Below, one piece after another: positions 59,904-64,000 of a stretch of 64,000 bases of DNA. Position 1 is the stretch's first letter. Every line of letters begins with the position of its first letter. A model generated the notes under the pieces. The model worked only from the letters and a program-made list of their open reading frames with translations. It searched no databases and was not told the DNA's origin. The position numbers and the translations under genes are program-made. This DNA is from Melastoma dodecandrum (lineage: Eukaryota; Streptophyta; Magnoliopsida; Myrtales; Melastomataceae). The stretch is taken from contig JARUPY010000485.1 in the NCBI GenBank assembly GCA_029817715.1, positions 1 to 64,000 of the forward strand, written 5' to 3'.

Positions 59904-60599
59904 ATGCTTCGCAAACATCATGTTCAAAAACGACAAAAGCCGTTCGCAGCCGACGAAGATGATCCAAACATCAGTTTGGCCGACCACGCCTATCGCGCTT
60001 TGGAGGAGATGATCGTTACTCTGCGATTGCAGCCGGGAGCCGCACTCTCCGAACAAACTCTTGCCAGCCAGTTGGGCATGGGCAGAACACCGATACGTGA
60101 AGCCTTGCGCCGTCTGGAACGCGAAGGTTTGGTTCTCATTCTTCCACGAAGGGGGGTTCTGGTCAGCGAATTGAACGTTCACAAGCAGCTTAGTCTTCTG
60201 GAAATGAGACGGGAGACTGAACGTTTGCTTGCTCGACTGTCCGCCGAACGCGCCAGTCCAGAACAGAGGAAGGAATTCGCTCACATCGGCTCGAATCTGC
60301 GCCAGCTTACCGAGGATACCGATGAAACATTATTTAGTCGCTGGGACAATCGGCTGACCGAGCTGGAATATGAGGCTTCCCAAAATGAGTTTGCTGCTAA
60401 ATCCATGGCGTTACTGCACGGCCTGTCGAGGCGATTTTGGATAAAATACCATAGAAGACATGCAAGCCTGGTTGATACTGCTGTGCTGCACGCGAATTTG
60501 GCTGAACAAATTTGCAGAGGAAATGCGAAATCAGCAGCGGCAGCATCAGATAAGTTGCTGGATTACATTGAGGATTTTACCAGAAACACTATCGTGTAA
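59904..60599 (+). CDS. GntR-family regulator (FCD type)
   Basis: 231 aa from ATG 59904; a GTG at 59793 would add 37 residues. N-terminal winged helix (LADHAYRALEEMIVTLRLQP, LASQLGMGRTPIREALRRLE, REGLVLILPRRGVLVSELN), then an all-helical effector domain (ETERLLARLSAERASPEQRK) of FadR/FCD style. It likely binds the dyad upstream and senses a lipid- or organic acid-derived ligand. Confidence 0.8.
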   Translation: MLRKHHVQKRQKPFAADEDDPNISLADHAYRALEEMIVTLRLQPGAALSEQTLASQLGMGRTPIREALRRLEREGLVLILPRRGVLVSELNVHKQLSLLEMRRETERLLARLSAERASPEQRKEFAHIGSNLRQLTEDTDETLFSRWDNRLTELEYEASQNEFAAKSMALLHGLSRRFWIKYHRRHASLVDTAVLHANLAEQICRGNAKSAAAASDKLLDYIEDFTRNTIV

Positions 60600-60774
60600 C
60601 TTCGTGCGATTTCTGATGCCAGCGCTAGAACGGAAGCGCGTACCAAATCGGACTGACTGACGAACTGGTCCTGAAGCTGCTCAACGGCCCGTCGCGTACT
60701 CTGAAGTTCCGTCATCTACTTCGGACCAGCCCCAGCAATTCGATGTCGTAGCGCCATCGCTCCGCTTCGAAAGC
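60600..60774. other. Gap with no recognised gene
   Basis: Between the GntR gene and the prpB remnant; several short open frames, none recognised. Confidence 0.4.
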
Positions 60775-60905
60775 GGAAGCCCGGTGTGCCGTTGCCGGCG
60801 AACATGACAGAGTTCAGCAAGACGCCATTCTTCACCGCGCAGGAGTTCAAGGACATGGGCTACCATATGGTCATTTGGCCCGTGTCGTCGCTGCGCGTCG
60901 CGAAC
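60775..60905 (+). pseudogene. prpB: Fragment of methylisocitrate lyase (prpB)
   Basis: GVPLPANMTEFSKTPFFTAQ and EFKDMGYHMVIWPVSSLRVAN are the well-conserved C-terminal segment of methylisocitrate lyase. Nothing of the gene is seen before it; it ends where the IS3-type end begins. A remnant cut by a transposition or deletion. Confidence 0.7.
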
Positions 60906-60907
60906 AA

Positions 60908-61077
60908 TGATCTACCCCCTTTGAAGTGGTCCTCCCTGAAGTATGATTTTCGGATGGAGGATAGGATCGATGGCAAGGAAAAGGAATACGGCTGAAGAGA
61001 TCGTTGCGAAGCTGCGGCAGGTTGATGTGCTGATGGCACAGGGCCGGCAGGTAGCAGACGCAGTCCGGGCGATATCT
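60908..61077 (+). mobile_element. IS3-family insertion sequence, left-end fragment with orfA start
   Basis: TGATCTACCCCCTTTGAAGT (from 60908) looks like an IS3-family terminal repeat. orfA starts at ATG 60970 (MARKRNTAEEIVAKLRQVDV, LMAQGRQVADAVRAI) and is broken after 35 residues at about 61077, where cyclase sequence begins. The remainder of the element is missing. Confidence 0.65.
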
Positions 61078-61812
61078 GCCGAAGCCGTTCGATCCGGTCC
61101 TGCTGCGCGCGCGGATCAATGCTTGCTTGCACAAGAAGCGCTGGCGCGACCGCGAGCAGAAGTACCTTCGCCGCATCGAGGACGAGACCGCCAAGTTCGA
61201 GCGCTGCTGTTGACCATCCTGCCAGGACAGGTGATTGGCCGCCTGAACCAAGGCGAAGCCGTGATCGCCGACCACTTCGAGGGTGTGAGCGTTCCGTTCG
61301 CCGATCTGGTCAGCTTCACCGAGCACTCGGCAAGAGTCACACCTGCAGCGATGGTCGAGTATTTGAACCGGCTGTTCTCGGAGTTCGATGCGCTTGCCCG
61401 CGAGCACGGTGTCGAGAAGATCAAGACCATCGGCGATGCCTACATGGCCGTCGCCGGCTTGCCCGATCCGAACCCCGATCCATTCGCAGCGATCGCGAGA
61501 ATGGCGCTTGGCATGATCGATCGGCTAGGTCACGTCAACGGCCATTTCGGCTGGCCCTTGCAAATCCGGATCGGCATACATTCCGGTCCCGTGGTTGCCG
61601 GCATCATCGGCACGCACCGCTTCATCTACGACGTGTGGGGCGATACTGTAAATGTCGCCAGCCGGCTCGAGGACTATTCTCTGCCCAATCGAATCCATGT
61701 GTCCCAGGATACCGCCCGCCACCTCGTCGGTTCCTTTGCGCTGGAGCCGCGCGGCAGCATTGACGTGAAGGGCAAAGGCAAACTGGAGACGTTTTTCTTG
61801 AGCCGGATCTAG
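61078..61812 (+). pseudogene. Class III adenylate/guanylate cyclase, 5'-truncated
   Basis: Starts within the end of a receiver domain (LPKPFDPVLLRARINACLHK), goes through a helical linker and, after a one-base shift near 61207, into a full class III cyclase domain: VPFADLVSFTEHSAR (first metal Asp), KIKTIGDAYMAVAGLPD, IGIHSGPVVAGIIG, YDVWGDTVNVASRLED. Ends GKGKLETFFLSRI. The receiver and upstream part were removed by the IS-linked event. An in-frame fusion with IS orfA is open, so a chimeric protein could be made from 60970. Confidence 0.75.
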
Positions 61813-62040
61813 GCGCGCGCACCGGCGAGGTGCATCCGACGTCGCTCGGGCGCGCGAAGGCGATCGAAGCTTCTGCCGACCGACAACGCCCCACCCCGCT
61901 TTCCGTTACGGAAATTTAGATGTCCCGCCACCACGCCAACGACTGCCCGTCATGCCCGCGTGGCGGCTCAACTGGAAGGGTCATTTGAAGCTTTTTGCTC
62001 CCCTCGGACAGGCGCGCGACTCCGAGTTGGGTCATGAGCG
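61813..62040. other. Gap with no recognised gene
   Basis: About 230 bases between cyclase and methyltransferase remnants; nothing recognised. Confidence 0.4.
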
Positions 62041-62619
62041 GAATCCCGCGACGGAGCAGTTCACTTTGTATTCATGGACTGGCGGCATTTGGGAGAACTG
62101 ATTGCGGTCGGAGATAATGTGTATGGGGACATGCTAAATATTGCTGTGTGGGTGAAGCCCAATGGTGGCCAAGGCTCATTTTACCGCAGTCAACACGAGC
62201 ATGTTGCAGTGTTCAGAGTCGGCAAAGGCCCACATCTAAATAACGTCCAACTCGGAAAGAACGGACGTTCGCGCACCAATGTTTGGCACTATGCGGGTGC
62301 AAACTCATTTCGAGCGGGGCGCATGGAGGACCTTCGTAGCCACCCCACGGTAAAACCGATCGCGCTCGTATGTGACGCAATGAGAGACTGTACCCGGAGG
62401 GGTGATATAATTCTGGATAGTTTTTCCGGGTCGGGCACGACAATTTTAGCCGCAGAACGAATTGGGCGGATAGCAATGGCCGTTGAAATTGATCCAAAAT
62501 ACGTCGATCTCGCAGTCAGGCGCTGGCAAACATTTTCAGGGAAAGATGCAGTTCACGCGGAAAGTGGCTTGACGTTCGACGAAGTAGCAAGAAAACACCA
62601 AACGAAAAAACTTCGGTGA
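62041..62619 (+). pseudogene. DNA methyltransferase, C-terminal half
   Basis: The readable part is 181 aa from ATG 62074, but coding similarity begins earlier (RDGAVHFVFMDWRHLGEL) after a stop. Motifs: SQHEHVAVFRVGKG, HPTVKPIALVCDAM and DSFSGSGTTILAAERIGR (FxGxG SAM site), with AVEIDPKYVDLAVRRWQ. In beta-class methylases of this kind the N-terminal half carries a ParB-like domain and the DPPY motif, here missing. So it is truncated and probably inactive. Confidence 0.7.
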
Positions 62620-63062
62620 TGAAGATGAAAACCGAGGCCGATGAAAGAAATCGCAAGACTTCCGATGATGATGACGAGAACAAAGTCGGATATAGGCGGC
62701 CACCAGTTCACATTCGTTTTAAACCCGGGGTCTCCGGAAATCCCAAAGGTCGGCCCAAGGCATTCAAAGCTCGCAACATTCTACGCGAACTGCAGGAGGT
62801 TTACTTAAAAGAAGTTCCGGTAAAGGATGGTAACTCACAAAAACGCATACCTCGAGTAGTCGTTTTGCACGAAACATTACTTCGAGAAGCATTTAAGGGA
62901 AATGCGCGGGCTACTAGTCTAGCTGTCAAGCTAGCAGGCCAGCTTGGAGTGATGCACGTCAAAGACGAAATCGGTATGGATCTCTCCGTATTGACGTCAG
63001 AGGAAAGAGAACAGATCGACAAGACGTTACAATTAATTCAAAAAGCGCGAATTTTGAGATAA
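62616..63062 (+). CDS. DUF5681-containing protein
   Basis: 148 aa overlapping the methyltransferase stop (ATGA). Residues about 25-50 carry the DUF5681 signature (RFKPGVSGNPKGRPKAFKAR). Then helical sequence with KIPRVVVLHETLLREAFKGN-like and SVLTSEEREQIDKTLQLIQK. This gene regularly follows ParB-type methylases in alphaproteobacterial mobile islands. AT-richer than its neighbours, a sign of transfer. Confidence 0.7.
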   Translation: MMKMKTEADERNRKTSDDDDENKVGYRRPPVHIRFKPGVSGNPKGRPKAFKARNILRELQEVYLKEVPVKDGNSQKRIPRVVVLHETLLREAFKGNARATSLAVKLAGQLGVMHVKDEIGMDLSVLTSEEREQIDKTLQLIQKARILR

Positions 63063-63290
63063 AACGCTGATCGTAAGCATCTTGGATCGATCAGAATTCG
63101 ACATACAAGTGCTACCGTCATCCATCGATTCATTTTCATAAAGCGCCGCAGGATCAGGCAGAGTTATGAGCGTTTGGCGATCCGCGATCGCTATGCTTCG
63201 CGCTGTTTGATCGAGTTCCGGCTGCAGAAGCAGATTGAGTGAGCTAGCAGGACCGCGACGTCCCGCCTTCCTCGATCACATTGCTATCGG
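63063..63290. other. Gap, nothing recognised
   Basis: A short basic frame (IKRRRIRQSYERLAIRDRYA) is seen on the plus strand, possibly a transposase remnant; not supported enough to call. Confidence 0.35.
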
Positions 63291-63861
63291 TTAAAGCTTC
63301 CGGATCGATGAAAAGCGCATGGTGAAGACCGGGCTCTTCATCGATCCTGCCAAGGTCACACTCTGCTCTCCCACGCAATCGAGGTTCGATGGAAAGAACC
63401 CTCCCGAAAATCGGACGGTGTCCCCTCTCCTCAATGTCACCATAGATTTGAAAAGCTGCGTATCCGGATCGACCAGGGTTTTATTAGAATAATCCGACAC
63501 GTCGTTATTCCAGGTCGAGACCTGCAAGCCCGGCTCAAGGTCGAGCGTAATCACACCTCGGCCATCGCCATTGGTGGATAGATAAGCGACCTTTGCTATC
63601 CAACCAGATGCATTTTGACCTTGAAGGGCGGTACAAATGGCCTGCTGCCTGACATTGCGGATCCCGCCTGCGGCCAATTCATTTGGGGCGGATGTAAATT
63701 TGGATCGTGCTTGCGCGATTCGCCGCTATGAAGCGGACCTGATCGGATGGCAGTGGCACGTTTGGTGCTGGTGGGACCGCACTTCGGCCGCCGCCGACAA
63801 GAGCTCCAACCGCGATAAATCCAAGTGCGCAGCCCAAGGCCGCCTTAATCACAATATTCAT
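63291..63861 (-). CDS. Hypothetical exported or membrane-anchored protein (one frameshift)
   Basis: ATG 63861 (MNIVIKAALGCALGFIAVGA) opens with a hydrophobic segment, signal peptide or anchor. The frame breaks near 63680: removing one A from CCCAAATG joins IQIYIRP to NELAAGGIRNVRQQAICTAL. The second part is beta-rich (VITLDLEPGLQVSTWNN, GDTVRFSGGFFPS, SVTLAGSMKSPVFTMRFSSI), about 189 aa in all. No family recognised. Single-base break may be an error. Confidence 0.5.
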
Positions 63862-64000
63862 GGACCACTCCCAATCATTGCTCGGTGTGCCCGTCCGCCG
63901 CATCTTGAAGGCTCGGCGTGGGTGGATCAGCACATCGCTTCCCATGGGACAGAAGTCCACGGCACCCTCGGCTGCGGGTGCCACTATCACCAGCTTCGGT
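63862..64000. other. Window end, no gene called
   Basis: About 140 bases; the preceding frame is open on the minus strand but has no convincing start there. Confidence 0.3.

Noticed and set aside
63063..63290. Transposase remnant
   Set aside because: Only one short basic stretch is seen, without ends or partner frame.

Overview
The window joins two unlike blocks. Positions about 4.9-47.2 kb are a contractile-tailed (myovirus-type) bacteriophage or prophage segment, GC-rich throughout. Positions about 47.4-64 kb look like chromosome of an alphaproteobacterium of the Bradyrhizobium/Afipia/Rhodopseudomonas type, judged by a branched-chain amino acid (Liv) type ABC cluster with acyl-CoA ligases; this placement is inference from gene style. 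The first 4.9 kb holds no supportable gene. It has a poly-T tract, and the readable phage genes next to it carry many single-base frameshifts, so it looks like a low-accuracy contig end.

Phage late block (minus strand, read from 35.3 kb down to 4.9 kb): a putative DNA-modification protein with a Mom-like end, a ParB-like protein, terminase small subunit, a GIY-YIG homing endonuclease, terminase large subunit with an in-frame stop in its Walker A, portal, XkdF-like protease/scaffold, major capsid, a second GIY-YIG endonuclease, head-tail connectors, tail sheath, tail tube, tail assembly chaperone with a -1 frameshift site, gp10-like protein, tape measure with a lysozyme-like end, gpD-like hub, gpV spike, gpU-like protein, LysM protein, gpW/gp25-like protein, baseplate J, tail protein I and tail fibre. 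Three intrinsic terminators lie inside this block. Plus-strand accessory genes sit within it: a T5orf172 nuclease with a membrane segment, a small secreted protein, and a small set that includes a dCMP deaminase.

Phage early block (plus strand, 35.4-47.2 kb): about 28 mostly small genes of unknown function, with a HigB/HigA-like pair, DUF2786, DUF488-like and zinc-ribbon proteins and a ParB-like protein. The regulation is the most striking part. Seven promoters share a CTGTACAG palindrome over the -35 and a TGCTAGT-type extended -10 (16-bp spacer in every case). A conserved CCCCTACCAGGAG element precedes eleven unrelated start codons, often just after a strong hairpin. This resembles the start-associated sequences of cluster K mycobacteriophages but with a different sequence.

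Chromosomal block: a 5'-truncated dctA remnant; an operon livG-livH-livM-livK-livF followed by two acyl-CoA ligases (minus strand); a DUF6166-type protein, an SDR, two small membrane proteins and a fatty acid hydroxylase/sterol desaturase-type gene facing a GntR regulator across a 32-bp dyad; then decayed material (prpB tail, IS3-family end, 5'-truncated cyclase, methyltransferase C-terminal half with DUF5681). No tRNA, rRNA, CRISPR array, integrase or phage polymerase was recognised.
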